From UBA5109 sp963975155 (lineage in GTDB: Bacteria > Pseudomonadota > Gammaproteobacteria > Pseudomonadales > Pseudohongiellaceae), in the NCBI GenBank assembly GCA_963975155.1, contig CAXBFG010000002.1:248001-312000 (forward strand): a stretch of 64,000 nucleotides of DNA. The letters run 5' to 3'. The notes under the pieces were generated by a model. The model did no database searches and had not been told where the DNA came from. It worked only from the letters and a program-made list of their open reading frames with translations. A program made the translations under genes and the position numbers. Below, one piece after another: positions 35,682-45,530 of this stretch (its first letter is position 1; every line of letters starts with the position of its first letter).

Positions 35682-37085
35682 TTACTTGATCATTAAATCT
35701 TCGCCGGATTGCCTGCGTTGCTGCTGCAATTCTTGTTGCTGTCGCCTTTCTTCTTCATGGCTGTTTTCACCGCCAACCCATTTGTCCATGACAACACAGG
35801 CAACCATGTCCCCGGCAACATTCACCGAGGTTCGACACATATCCAGAATCCGGTCTACACCCATCAGCAAGGCAATGCCCGAAGCCGGAATGCCCACCGT
35901 GCTCAACACCATCGACAAAATGACTATGCCCACACCCGGAGTGGCCGGTGAGCCAATTGATGCACCTACGGCAACTACCACCAGCAAAGCCAGGGAGCCG
36001 GTACTGAGGTCTATACCATAAACCTGCGCCAAGAATATCGTTGCTACCCCCTGATACAGCGCGGTGCCATTCATATTGATGGTGGCACCGATCGGGATCA
36101 CAAATTCGGCAATGGATGGTCTGACATTCAGTTTATCTTCAGCGGTTTTGATGGATAAGGGCATAACTGCCGCTGAACTTGACGTGGAAAAGGCCAGCAA
36201 GAGTAATTCCTTTAATTTACTGAGAAAAGTCAAAGGTGATTTTTTGGTGACAATCAAAATCAGCAGCAGATAGAGCATCAGCATAATCAGTAAGCCGAGC
36301 AACACCGTCATGACATAGATACTCATGCCGAGCAGGGCTTCGAAACCGATTCTGCTGACTAGCTGTGCCATCAGACCAAATACGGCAATGGGGGCCAATA
36401 ACATGGCGCCTTTAACCACCGTCATGCAGACTTCCTGCAAGGCGCCCAGAAAATCAAACAGTGGTTTAGTCCTTTCGACAGGTGTTAATAAAAGGGCAAA
36501 ACCAAAAATAACCGAAAAAATGACCACTTCAAGCATCTGGTTCTCGACCATTGAATTCAATGGGTTGGTCGGAAACAGATTAATCAGTGTTTGCGGCAAT
36601 GTTGATAAATCAGGTAGCGCTGCTGCAGCCTCGTCGCCAACCTGACTGACCTGCTGCACATCAGAGAACAGAGAAGCTTCTATATAATTTCCCGGCTCAA
36701 TAAACAGAGCCAGATTGATCCCGATGATAATGGCAATCGTGGTGGTGATAATAAAAAAAGCCACCACCGAAAGGCCCAGCTTTTTTAACTGATTAATATC
36801 ATCCGTAGATGCCAGTCCGCGTATGATTGAGGCAAACACCAGCGGCACAACAATCATTTGTACCAGGATCAGGAACAGCTGCCCCGGTAAAGCCAGCCAG
36901 TTAGCGATCAGTTCTGAGTTAGCACTTTCAATCAGCCCAAGGGACGGACCCAGAAGAATACCAACCAGGATGCCGCACAACATTCCCAGCAGAACCTTGA
37001 GCCAGAGTCGACCAGCCACCAATTTGTTGAGGTGGGAACTGAGGTAACTTAACGGTCTTGGATTTAGGGCCTGTAGAGAAATCAT
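35682..37085 (-). CDS. dicarboxylate/amino acid:cation symporter (DAACS family)
   Basis: 467 residues, eight membrane helices with two re-entrant hairpins. The signature regions are STSSSAAVMPLSIKTAEDKL (first hairpin), PIGATINMNGTALYQGVATIFLAQVYGID and SIGSPATPGVGIVIL. GltP/DctA-type carriers take up glutamate, aspartate or C4-dicarboxylates with Na+ or H+. The C-terminal tail is Gln/Glu-rich. It is divergent from the Na/Pi cotransporter gene 117 bp away. Confidence 0.93.
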   Translation of the reverse strand: MISLQALNPRPLSYLSSHLNKLVAGRLWLKVLLGMLCGILVGILLGPSLGLIESANSELIANWLALPGQLFLILVQMIVVPLVFASIIRGLASTDDINQLKKLGLSVVAFFIITTTIAIIIGINLALFIEPGNYIEASLFSDVQQVSQVGDEAAAALPDLSTLPQTLINLFPTNPLNSMVENQMLEVVIFSVIFGFALLLTPVERTKPLFDFLGALQEVCMTVVKGAMLLAPIAVFGLMAQLVSRIGFEALLGMSIYVMTVLLGLLIMLMLYLLLILIVTKKSPLTFLSKLKELLLLAFSTSSSAAVMPLSIKTAEDKLNVRPSIAEFVIPIGATINMNGTALYQGVATIFLAQVYGIDLSTGSLALLVVVAVGASIGSPATPGVGIVILSMVLSTVGIPASGIALLMGVDRILDMCRTSVNVAGDMVACVVMDKWVGGENSHEEERRQQQELQQQRRQSGEDLMIK

Positions 37086-37202
37086 AGAGTATCGTGCATT
37101 CCCGCAAATGAAATAATTCTGCGAATGTAAAGTTCTGATCAGCTTCGCCTGTGATTAGCGATATAATAACCGATCTCAACTTAAAGATATGTTATCTCAT
37201 CT

Positions 37203-38897
37203 ATGACGGTATTAATCAGCACTTTGCTGGGCGGGCTGGGTCTTTTACTGATCGGTATGACGCTGATGACCGACGGCCTCAAGCTGGCGGCAGGCAATAC
37301 CCTCCGGGATATTCTAGCCTTATGGACCAATAGCCGAATCAGAGCATTATGTTCCGGCTTTCTCATTACCGGGATCGTGCAATCATCCAGTGCCGTCACC
37401 GTTGCAACCATTGGCTTTGCCAATGCCGGAATGCTCAGCCTGGAGCGTGCTGTCTGGGTAATTTATGGCAGCAATGTGGGCACAACCATGACCGCATGGA
37501 TCGTGGCCCTGATCGGCTTCAATGTAAACATAGAAGCGTTCGCACTCCCCCTGATTGGTCTGGGTGCCCTGCTGAAGTTAACCGGTGCACAGTCAAAACG
37601 AGCCTCGCTGGGCATGTCCCTGGTCGGTTTTGGTTTATTGTTTCTGGGCATCAGTGTTCTTAAATCAACATTCGCCAGCATTGGTAATGACTTTAGTTTT
37701 CCGGCTTTTGAACAGGTAAGCCTGTTAAGTGTCTGCCTTTATGTGCTGCTTGGATTCATACTGACGAGCATCATGCAATCTTCAAGTGCCGCAATGGTTA
37801 TCGCACTGAGTGCCGCTGAAGGAGGCTTGATACAACTGGATGCTGCTGCAGCTGTCGTCATCGGCGCCAACCTCGGCACAACAACGACTGCCTTAATTGC
37901 TGTTTTCGGGGCAACCTCTCTGGCTAAACGGGTTGCGGTAAGCCATGTGCTGTTCAATGTAGTGACTGCCCTGGTTGCCATCATTCTGTTGACGCCCATG
38001 TTATGGATGGTCGCACTGCTCGAGAACCTGTTTAATCTAAACGCTTCCCCAGCCATGAGCCTTGCTGTTTTTCACTCCATCTTCAATGTAGTCGGGGTCT
38101 TGTTAATGTGGCCCATTTCAAACAGCATGGTCGCTTTTTTAGCCCGGCGATTTACAACAACAGAAGAAAAGGAATCACAGCCTCAGCATCTGGACAAGAA
38201 TGTCATGGCCCTGCCTTATATTGCCATTGACTCCATAGGCCTGGAACTTAAGCGTATTTCAGGACTGACTTTTAGTTACATGCTGGCCTGTTTCGATGCC
38301 AGCAAAGAAATTACCACCCCATTTATCATACGCAACCTTGCTAAAGCTGTTGGTTCTTATGCTGCTGAATTAAACAGAACTTCACTTACACCCTTTCTCG
38401 CCGAAGCCATTACCAGCCTCATTGAATCGTTACAGGAATTTATGTTTGTGCTGGAGCTCAGTACAGAAATATCCGCTTTACAGGACATACACTTGATGTC
38501 ACACAATACCGAGCTGGAATCCGAGGTAAGCAAATTTACCAGGAGTGTGCAGAACTACCTGAATTTATTAGCCAACATTTCTCTGCTGGAAATAGATAGC
38601 GAAAAAAGCAACTACATGCAAATTGAGGCAAACTACAGTCAGTTCAAGAAAGTCATTATGCAGCAGGCCTCCTACGGTAATGTGCAAATCGATGAAATGG
38701 ACAAGCTCCTGCAATATGCCAATGCTGCCAAACGTGCCAGCAGACATTTGTGGAAAGCCCAGCGACGTTTACTATCTGTGCAGGAATCCCTGCGACGTAA
38801 TGCCGCCGGAGAAGTGACGCCTTCTTCCCTGCCGGAAAATTCTACCCTGAGTTTGCTGCAGGAAAACAACGCCATACTGGAAGAAAAAATCAGCTAA
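37203..38897 (+). CDS. Na/Pi cotransporter family protein with PhoU-like tail
   Basis: 564 residues. Two homologous membrane repeats contain the family QSSSA motif (VQSSSAVTVATIGFANAG near 63 and MQSSSAAMVIALSAAEGG near 194). The C-terminal 190 residues are a helical PhoU-like cytoplasmic domain rich in Leu/Glu/Gln. Bacterial homologues (YjbB type) move inorganic phosphate, often outward. Substrate direction is not certain from sequence. Confidence 0.92.
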   Translation: MTVLISTLLGGLGLLLIGMTLMTDGLKLAAGNTLRDILALWTNSRIRALCSGFLITGIVQSSSAVTVATIGFANAGMLSLERAVWVIYGSNVGTTMTAWIVALIGFNVNIEAFALPLIGLGALLKLTGAQSKRASLGMSLVGFGLLFLGISVLKSTFASIGNDFSFPAFEQVSLLSVCLYVLLGFILTSIMQSSSAAMVIALSAAEGGLIQLDAAAAVVIGANLGTTTTALIAVFGATSLAKRVAVSHVLFNVVTALVAIILLTPMLWMVALLENLFNLNASPAMSLAVFHSIFNVVGVLLMWPISNSMVAFLARRFTTTEEKESQPQHLDKNVMALPYIAIDSIGLELKRISGLTFSYMLACFDASKEITTPFIIRNLAKAVGSYAAELNRTSLTPFLAEAITSLIESLQEFMFVLELSTEISALQDIHLMSHNTELESEVSKFTRSVQNYLNLLANISLLEIDSEKSNYMQIEANYSQFKKVIMQQASYGNVQIDEMDKLLQYANAAKRASRHLWKAQRRLLSVQESLRRNAAGEVTPSSLPENSTLSLLQENNAILEEKIS

Positions 38898-38988
38898 GGT
38901 CTGTTTTGGCTGCTGAAGACATATTTTCTTGCTGAAAAATTTTTTTTGAGCTGCAACTTGGAGCCGCATTGGGTAAGATTGTTAGCCT

Positions 38989-39004
38989 GCCTTTTGTAAA
39001 AGGC
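38989..39004. repeat. 16-bp palindrome upstream of dnaB
   Basis: GCCTTTTGTAAAAGGC has matching arms around a central GT, 50 bp before the dnaB start. It could be an operator or a short hairpin in the leader; no assignment is possible. Confidence 0.35.
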
Positions 39005-39053
39005 AAAGCATATTTTTCACCTACATAAGCCAACATAGACAGATTAAAGAGCA

Positions 39054-40520
39054 ATGCCGGAAGCACCCTCAAGTCAACCACGAGCAATTGATTCAGCACT
39101 GGGCAACACCAGCAGCCTGAAGCTGCCGCCACATTCCATCGATGCTGAACAGGCTGTTTTAGGTGGACTGATGCTGGACAACACCATGTGGGACGATGTT
39201 GCCGACATCCTTGTTGATGCAGATTTTTATCGCAAGGAGCACAGTATTATTTTTCAGGCCATGCAAAAACAGGATGATGCCGGCAAGCCCATCGACCTGG
39301 TCACCCTGGCGGAAGCTCTGGATCATGTAAACCAGCTTGAGCAGGCTGGCAGCCTGGACTATCTCGGTGCGCTGGCTAACAACACTCCCAGTACGGCCAA
39401 CATACTTGCCTACGCCAACATAATCCGGGAGCGGGCCATTTTGCGCCAGTTGATTTCGGTCGCCAACCAGATTGCCGATAGTGGTTATAACCCGGACGGA
39501 CGTGATAGTGCCGAACTGCTGGATCTGGCCGAACAAAAAGTCTTTAAAATTGCCGATGAGCGCCCTAAGGACGGCGGACCACAAAAGATAGATCCCTTAC
39601 TAAAAAAGGGCCTTGACCGTCTCGAAGAACTCTTCAACTCAGAAGGGAACCTGACTGGCCTGACCACCGGCTTTAAGGATTTAAATAACAGCACCTCCGG
39701 CTTGCAAAAATCCGATCTGGTGATTGTGGCCGGGCGTCCTTCAATGGGTAAAACCTCGTTTGCCATGAACATGGTAGAGAATTATATCCTCAGTGAAGAG
39801 GAGCCCTTACCGGTACTGGTCTTCAGCCTGGAGATGCCTGCCGAGAGTCTGATTACCCGTATGCTTTCTTCCATTGGTAAAGTCGACCAGACCCGCATGC
39901 GTAACGGTAAATTACTTGAAGATGACTGGCCCAAGCTGACCCAGGCCATTAACAAACTGACCGGCAAGCCTTTATACATTGATGACACCGTCGGTTTGAA
40001 CCCTACTGAAATGCGTGCACGTGCGCGCCGCGTCGCCAAAGATCACAACAATAAAATCGGCATGATCATGGTCGATTATCTGCAGTTAATGCAATTGCGC
40101 GGTTCGACCGAAAATCGCACCGGCGAAATCTCGGAAATCTCACGCGCCCTGAAACTGATGGCCCGTGAATTCTCGTGCCCGGTAGTAGCCCTGTCACAGC
40201 TAAATCGAAGCCTTGAACAACGCCCCAACAAACGCCCTGTCATGTCAGACCTGCGTGAATCAGGTGCTATTGAGCAGGATGCCGACGTTATCATGTTCGT
40301 CTATCGTGATGAGGTATATAACGAAGATACCGAGCATAAAGGCATGGCCGAAATCATTATCAGCAAACAGCGTAATGGCCCCATCGGTACTTGTAACCTC
40401 AGTTTCATCGGAAAGTTCACCCGCTTTGAAAACTATATGCCAATGAGCGCAGGACAGAATTTCGGGGCAGCTTCCAGTTATGGAAGCTATGGCAGTGACC
40501 CCGGAGATTTCGACGAGTGA
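39054..40520 (+). CDS. dnaB: replicative DNA helicase DnaB
   Basis: 488 residues, standard for the family. The N-terminal helical domain starts at LPPHSIDAEQAVLGGLMLDN. The RecA-like core has the Walker A motif GRPSMGKTSF (about 227-236), MVDYLQLM (Walker B) and SDLRESGAIEQDADVI. It unwinds DNA ahead of the replication fork. No intein is present. Its stop overlaps the alr start (GTGA), so the two are translationally coupled. Confidence 0.98.
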   Translation: MPEAPSSQPRAIDSALGNTSSLKLPPHSIDAEQAVLGGLMLDNTMWDDVADILVDADFYRKEHSIIFQAMQKQDDAGKPIDLVTLAEALDHVNQLEQAGSLDYLGALANNTPSTANILAYANIIRERAILRQLISVANQIADSGYNPDGRDSAELLDLAEQKVFKIADERPKDGGPQKIDPLLKKGLDRLEELFNSEGNLTGLTTGFKDLNNSTSGLQKSDLVIVAGRPSMGKTSFAMNMVENYILSEEEPLPVLVFSLEMPAESLITRMLSSIGKVDQTRMRNGKLLEDDWPKLTQAINKLTGKPLYIDDTVGLNPTEMRARARRVAKDHNNKIGMIMVDYLQLMQLRGSTENRTGEISEISRALKLMAREFSCPVVALSQLNRSLEQRPNKRPVMSDLRESGAIEQDADVIMFVYRDEVYNEDTEHKGMAEIIISKQRNGPIGTCNLSFIGKFTRFENYMPMSAGQNFGAASSYGSYGSDPGDFDE

Positions 40521-41641
40521 TCCACCGGGTCAGAGCCAGCATCAAGCTCAGCGCCTTGACCAATAACCTGCGGGTCGCGCGTTCGCATGCCAGGAATCGC
40601 AAAATCATGGCCGTCATCAAGGCTAATGCCTATGGGCATGGCCTGCTGTCTGTGGCCGAAGCCCTGCAGAGTGCTGATGCTTATGCGGTCACCGATGTTG
40701 ATGAAGCCGATCTGCTGTCAGCGGCAGGCACAGATAAACCCATCGTTATCTTGCAAGGCATTATCGAGCGCAGTGATATTGCCCGCATCGCCATAGCCGG
40801 TTACCAGCTTGTCATACATTCCGTGGAACAACTTGGCTGGCTCGAACAAGAACTAAGTAAGCTTAACAAGCCCCAGGCCCTGACTCTGTGGCTAAAAGTG
40901 AATACCGGTATGAGCAGATTAGGACTCATGCCGGATGAATGCCTCAATGCCAGGCAGTTCTTACAGGCCAAGCCCTGGTGTCAGGAAATCGTTCTGATGA
41001 CACATCTGGCCAATGCCAACCTGCTGGATTCGAATCTTAATCAACACCAAGTTGATGCCTTTGTCGCTGCCAGCATGCAGATGCCTGATCTTGCAAAGAG
41101 TATCGCCGCCTCTTCCGGCTTGCTGGCCGGTTTTGGTGCAGATACAGACTGGGTCAGACCCGGCATCATGCTCTATGGCAGTTCACCCTTTCCCTACTCC
41201 GATGAAAAACTCCGCCGCGAGTCTTTTGGTTTACAGGCTGTGATGACACTGCAATCGAAAATTATTGCCATCCAGAATTGCCAGGCCGGAGACAGTGTTG
41301 GTTATTGTTCGCAATTTATCTGCCCGCAGGCTATGCGCATCGGCATTGTCTGCATAGGTTACGCCGATGGTTACCCGAGTAATGCACCCAATGGCACTCC
41401 GGTGCTGATAAATGGCAAACGCTGTCACACTGTTGGCCGGGTTTCCATGGATATGATCGCAGTCGATTTATCGGCCGTCCCGGAAGCCAGCATAGACACA
41501 ATCGTGACCTTGTGGGGTGATGAGCTGTCTGTGGATGAAATTGCCGAACATACCGGGATACTCTCCTATAATTTATGCTGCAGTGTTGCTGCGCGCGTTG
41601 AGCGAGTAACAGACAGTCAAAATGAGAGCTCCCGTGGCTAA
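40517..41641 (+). CDS. alr: alanine racemase, biosynthetic
   Basis: 374 residues; start codon GTG overlapping the dnaB stop. PLP-dependent conversion of L- to D-alanine for peptidoglycan. Lys-35 in MAVIKANAYGHG binds PLP, and GYCSQF/DSVGYCSQ precedes the catalytic Tyr region; RVSMDMIAVDLS is conserved near the C-terminus. The last bases overlap the radA start. The dnaB-alr pairing is common in Gammaproteobacteria. Confidence 0.97.
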   Translation: MIHRVRASIKLSALTNNLRVARSHARNRKIMAVIKANAYGHGLLSVAEALQSADAYAVTDVDEADLLSAAGTDKPIVILQGIIERSDIARIAIAGYQLVIHSVEQLGWLEQELSKLNKPQALTLWLKVNTGMSRLGLMPDECLNARQFLQAKPWCQEIVLMTHLANANLLDSNLNQHQVDAFVAASMQMPDLAKSIAASSGLLAGFGADTDWVRPGIMLYGSSPFPYSDEKLRRESFGLQAVMTLQSKIIAIQNCQAGDSVGYCSQFICPQAMRIGIVCIGYADGYPSNAPNGTPVLINGKRCHTVGRVSMDMIAVDLSAVPEASIDTIVTLWGDELSVDEIAEHTGILSYNLCCSVAARVERVTDSQNESSRG

Positions 41642-43004
41642 ACAGAAATCAGCCTATGTCTGCACAGATTGCGGAACTGAACACGGTCAATGGCAGGGCC
41701 AGTGCGCGAGTTGTGGCGCATGGAATACCTTATCAAAAATAATGCTTGGTGCTGCCAGCGCCCCATCAGCCAGTGCCAACTTCAAGCGCCAGGGTTTCAC
41801 CGGCTCCAGCTCCACTGTAAAAACCCTCAATGACATTAATCTCGATGAAACCCCACGCATCGCCACCGGAATTGGTGAATTCGACAGGGTGCTGGGTGAA
41901 GGTATTGTACCGGGCTCAGCGGTACTGATCGGCGGCAATCCCGGGGCCGGCAAAAGCACCCTGCTGTTGCAGATATTCTGCAAGTTGTCGCAGGACGTAA
42001 AGGCACTGTATGTCACCGGCGAAGAATCTTTGCAGCAGGTTGCCATGCGTGCCAAACGCCTCGGCCTGCCTACCGATAAATTATTGATGCTGGCTGAAAC
42101 CAACATTAACGCCATAACCGATGTTGCCCAGGAACATCAGCCCAAGCTAATCGTTATTGACTCCATTCAGGTGATGCACAGTGCCGAAATTGCTTCGGCG
42201 CCGGGCTCCGTTAGTCAGGTCCGGGAGTGTGCGGCTTACCTGGTGCAGTACGCCAAACAAACCAATACCGCCATCTTTCTGGTGGGCCATGTCACCAAAG
42301 ACGGCAATCTGGCCGGGCCCAAAGTACTGGAACACATGATTGACTGCTTCATGATGCTGGAGGGTGGCGATGATTCTCGCTATCGCACTTTACGTGGCCA
42401 GAAGAATCGCTTTGGCGCCGTCAACGAACTGGGTGTTTTTGCCATGACGGAACTCGGCCTTAAGGAAGTAAAAAACCCTTCGGCTATTTTCCTGGCACGC
42501 ACCGAAGATCTTTCTCCGGGTTCACTGGTGACCGTACTCTGGGAGGGTACCCGACCTTTACTGGTAGAAATTCAGGCCCTGGTAGACAGCTCACAGTTGG
42601 GTAATCCACGCCGTATTGCCGTGGGCCTGGATCACAATCGTATGGCCATGTTACTGGCAGTGTTACATCGGCACGGCGGTTTGTTTATGGCCGACCAGGA
42701 TGTCTTTGTGAATGTCGTTGGCGGTGTTCGGGTGACTGAAACCAGCGCCGACCTGGCATTGATTCTGGCTGTTGTTTCCAGCTTTAAGGACAAGACCCTT
42801 GATCAGGAACTGGTGGTCTTTGGTGAAGTCGGTCTGGCCGGTGAAATCCGCCCGGTCCCGAATGGACAGCAACGCCTGCAGGAGGCTGCCAAACATGGTT
42901 TTACCCGTGCCATCGTGCCCAAGGCCAATGCGCCCAAACAGCCCATCAAAGGCATGCAGGTGATTGCCGTATCACGCCTAAGTGAAGCGATCGACGCGCT
43001 GTAG
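41622..43004 (+). CDS. radA: DNA repair protein RadA
   Basis: 460 residues. A C4 zinc finger (Cys-14, 17, 28, 31) precedes the RecA-like ATPase with Walker A GGNPGAGKST (about 104-113) and the diagnostic RadA motif GQKNRFG (about 260). A Lon-protease-like C-terminal domain follows (DLALILAVVSSFKDKTLD). It drives branch migration in recombination. ATG at 41622 overlaps alr by 20 bp; a GTG at 41634, better placed behind GAGAG, is an alternative start. Confidence 0.97.
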   Translation: MRAPVAKQKSAYVCTDCGTEHGQWQGQCASCGAWNTLSKIMLGAASAPSASANFKRQGFTGSSSTVKTLNDINLDETPRIATGIGEFDRVLGEGIVPGSAVLIGGNPGAGKSTLLLQIFCKLSQDVKALYVTGEESLQQVAMRAKRLGLPTDKLLMLAETNINAITDVAQEHQPKLIVIDSIQVMHSAEIASAPGSVSQVRECAAYLVQYAKQTNTAIFLVGHVTKDGNLAGPKVLEHMIDCFMMLEGGDDSRYRTLRGQKNRFGAVNELGVFAMTELGLKEVKNPSAIFLARTEDLSPGSLVTVLWEGTRPLLVEIQALVDSSQLGNPRRIAVGLDHNRMAMLLAVLHRHGGLFMADQDVFVNVVGGVRVTETSADLALILAVVSSFKDKTLDQELVVFGEVGLAGEIRPVPNGQQRLQEAAKHGFTRAIVPKANAPKQPIKGMQVIAVSRLSEAIDAL

Positions 43005-43047
43005 AGAGCCTAGCCAAAAATTATTCCAAACTTAACTCTAGATCCGC

Positions 43048-43198
43048 CACACTCTTGCCCTTGCTCACCCTTCAATCTTCCCTTTGCTTTAGTCGGCGCT
43101 GCGGAACTCGTCGCTTTGCGACTCAGACAGTCCTCGCTTGATCCCGACGAAAGCAAAGTGAAAAAACATTTCAATGGGTTCACAAGGGTAAGAGTTGT
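43048..43198 (-). repeat. structured intergenic repeat, module 2 (copy in the radA-gss gap)
   Basis: Read on the minus strand: outer stem ACTCTTACCCTTG / CAAGGGCAAGAGT (one mismatch), constant TGAACCCATTGAAATG, inner stem CTTTGCTTTCGTCGG / CCGACTAAAGCAAAG (one mismatch), constant GCGAGGACTGTCTGAGTCGC and CGAGTTCCGCAGCGCCG. Stem sequences differ completely from the 28586 and 31597 copies, but pairing is kept. Confidence 0.8.
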
Positions 43199-43240
43199 GC
43201 CGTCTCAACAATTCATGTGATATCTGTAAAGTTTATGGCA

Positions 43241-43358
43241 CAGACTATGCGCTCTTAGTCTTTGCGTGACCGTCTGGCGACAGGACGTCGCCAGCCGAGC
43301 CTGCACAAGGACGTGCGTTTTTTGGCGTGTCACAAAAAGACTAAGAGCGCATAGTCTG
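43241..43358 (+). repeat. structured intergenic repeat, module 1 (copy in the radA-gss gap)
   Basis: A 23-bp perfect outer stem (43241-43263 with 43336-43358), different in sequence from that of 31435-31557, encloses the shared core. Hairpins are CTGGCGAC-AGGAC-GTCGCCAG (43274-43294) and GCAC-AAGGAC-GTGC (43303-43316). Relative to the other copy, paired bases change together in both hairpins. Confidence 0.8.
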
Positions 43359-43467
43359 AATGCAATCGAAAGATTTTTAGACTAAGTTATGACTGTTAAT
43401 AAATATTGCATTTCTTCGGCAGAATGCTATTGTGCGCCACCTTTTTTACGAGACGAGCATTTAAAGA

Positions 43468-45384
43468 ATGCCTGATCCAGAAACTGACACCAAAAGTAAA
43501 ACACCCGCGCCAGCAAAATTTGGCACTGTACTAGGCTATGCGCCCGGCAATGTCGCAGTTTACTCATCCGATTATGACAGCGCAGATGAAAATGAATTAC
43601 CCAATCGACACGCCTACCGCAGTTATGTTGATGACGTATTTATGGGCTATAAATGGCAATGTGTTGAATTTGCGCGGCGCTGGATGTATCTCAATAAAGG
43701 CTATATTTTTGATGATGTCTCCATGGCCTATGATATTTTCCTGCTCAGTCACGTACGGGATGTCATCGCCAAAAAACCCAGGCGTCTGCCACTGAAATCT
43801 TTTAAAAACGGCTCTCGACGTCATCCCGAACCCGGCTGCCTGCTGATCTGGGACGAAGGCGGAGAATTTGAAGTCACCGGTCATGTTGCCATCGTGACTG
43901 AAGTATTTGCCGATAAGATTCGTCTGGTTGAACAGAACAATCATCATCATGTCTGGCCCGAAAGCCAGAATTATTCACGGGAATTAAAAGCCCGGATTGC
44001 CGAAGATGGTGCCTACTGGGTTGAATCCTCTTTTGCCGATGCGCCGCTGCTGGGCTGGGTTATCCAGACCAGTGACGGCACAGATGCGGTGGTACATGAC
44101 ACTGCCAGGAAATCCATGTTCCTTATCAAGATGCAGGCCGCAGAGCTGCAGGTAAATCCTGCGCAATCCTGGCTCAACATTGCCAATGAGGACGAAGCTA
44201 CTTTCGTAAAAATGATGGGTGGGCATCGACTCACCGCTAACCCTGATAACTATGATAAATATCTGATTATCAGCGAGACAGCAGCCAAGCAATTAAAGCG
44301 CGCTACTAACGAGCTGCATGCTCTGTTTCTGCACGCCACAGACTATGTACTGCAACACGAAGAAATTCTGGAAAAATTTAATCTCCCCAGAGTTCTGTGG
44401 AAGCGTATTCAACAATCCTGGGATAACCGTCGCAATGAAATGATCACCGGGCGCTTCGATTTTTGTATGCAGGAACAGGGACTCAAGGTTTATGAATATA
44501 ACTGCGATTCAGCTTCCTGTTACATGGAATGCGGCAAGATTCAGGACAAATGGGCTGAGCATTTTGATGTCACAGAAGGACGCAGTGCCGGCAATAAATT
44601 ACATAAGGAACTGGTAGAAGCCTGGCGTAACAGCTCGGTGAAAGGCGTGCTGCATATCTTGCAGGATAAAGACCTCGAAGAAACCTATCACGCACTCTTT
44701 ATGAAAGAAGCCATCGAACAGGCAGGCATTCCCTGCAAGGTACTGAAAGATTTCGATACCTTAACGTGGAATGCAGAAGGACAGATTATTGATGATGAAG
44801 GCGTAGAAGTTCGCTGGGTCTGGAAAACCTGGGCCTGGGAAACGGCACTCGATCAACTTCGTGAAGAATGTGAACAGGATGATGCCCGTCTTTCAGCTTA
44901 TGAATTCGATCAGGTCAGAGAAGGCAGCCCGAGACTTGTCGATGTGCTGTTGCGTAGTGAAGTAGTGGTTTTCGAACCCTTGTGGACGCTTATTCCAAGC
45001 AATAAAGCCATTATGGCCGTGCTCTGGATGTTGTTCCCGGAACATCCGTTCCTGCTCAATACCCAATTCAGCCTTACCGACGAACTGAAAACCAAGGGTT
45101 TTGCCGAAAAGCCCATCGCCGGACGCTGCGGACACAATATCAGCCTGATAGACCAGGACAAGGTCCTGGAAAGCACCGGTGGCAGGTTTGAACATCAGGA
45201 CCTGATCTATCAGGAGCTGTTTATGCTGCCTCGCATTGACGACCTGAATATGCAGCTTTGCTGTTTTACCGTGGAAGGATCTTATGCCGGAACCTGTATG
45301 CGAACAGATACGACTGCACTTATTACCAAGGATAGTGACTTACTCCCCATGCGCATCGTTGAGGATGATGATTTTCAGTCCTGA
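43468..45384 (+). CDS. gss: bifunctional glutathionylspermidine amidase/synthetase
   Basis: 638 residues, close to E. coli Gss (619). The N-terminal CHAP amidase (about 1-210) has the catalytic Cys-65 in GYKWQCVEFARRW and the His in FEVTGHVAIVTE. The C-terminal ATP-grasp synthetase (about 235-638) has MITGRFDFCMQEQGLKVYEYN and the KPIAGRCGHNISL nucleotide region. It makes and cleaves glutathionylspermidine in the cytoplasm. A spermidine-synthase-like pair is encoded 4.1 kb downstream but not in the same operon. Confidence 0.96.
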   Translation: MPDPETDTKSKTPAPAKFGTVLGYAPGNVAVYSSDYDSADENELPNRHAYRSYVDDVFMGYKWQCVEFARRWMYLNKGYIFDDVSMAYDIFLLSHVRDVIAKKPRRLPLKSFKNGSRRHPEPGCLLIWDEGGEFEVTGHVAIVTEVFADKIRLVEQNNHHHVWPESQNYSRELKARIAEDGAYWVESSFADAPLLGWVIQTSDGTDAVVHDTARKSMFLIKMQAAELQVNPAQSWLNIANEDEATFVKMMGGHRLTANPDNYDKYLIISETAAKQLKRATNELHALFLHATDYVLQHEEILEKFNLPRVLWKRIQQSWDNRRNEMITGRFDFCMQEQGLKVYEYNCDSASCYMECGKIQDKWAEHFDVTEGRSAGNKLHKELVEAWRNSSVKGVLHILQDKDLEETYHALFMKEAIEQAGIPCKVLKDFDTLTWNAEGQIIDDEGVEVRWVWKTWAWETALDQLREECEQDDARLSAYEFDQVREGSPRLVDVLLRSEVVVFEPLWTLIPSNKAIMAVLWMLFPEHPFLLNTQFSLTDELKTKGFAEKPIAGRCGHNISLIDQDKVLESTGGRFEHQDLIYQELFMLPRIDDLNMQLCCFTVEGSYAGTCMRTDTTALITKDSDLLPMRIVEDDDFQS

Positions 45385-45530
45385 GAAATTTCCACAGCTT
45401 TACCACAGTTTTATACTCTGACAGTGCTTCGACTAATGTGTTAGCATTTTTATCCTCGGCCTTGACTGCAGGTAATGACTAACAGTTGAGGCTATTTAAC
45501 GAAGCCGACTGCCATAAACTGATATCCATA

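Noticed and set aside
45385..45530. Possible DnaA-box-like TTTCCACA near the DnaT-repeat gene
   Set aside because: Only one or two loose matches and no AT-rich unwinding region or oriC-type neighbour genes.
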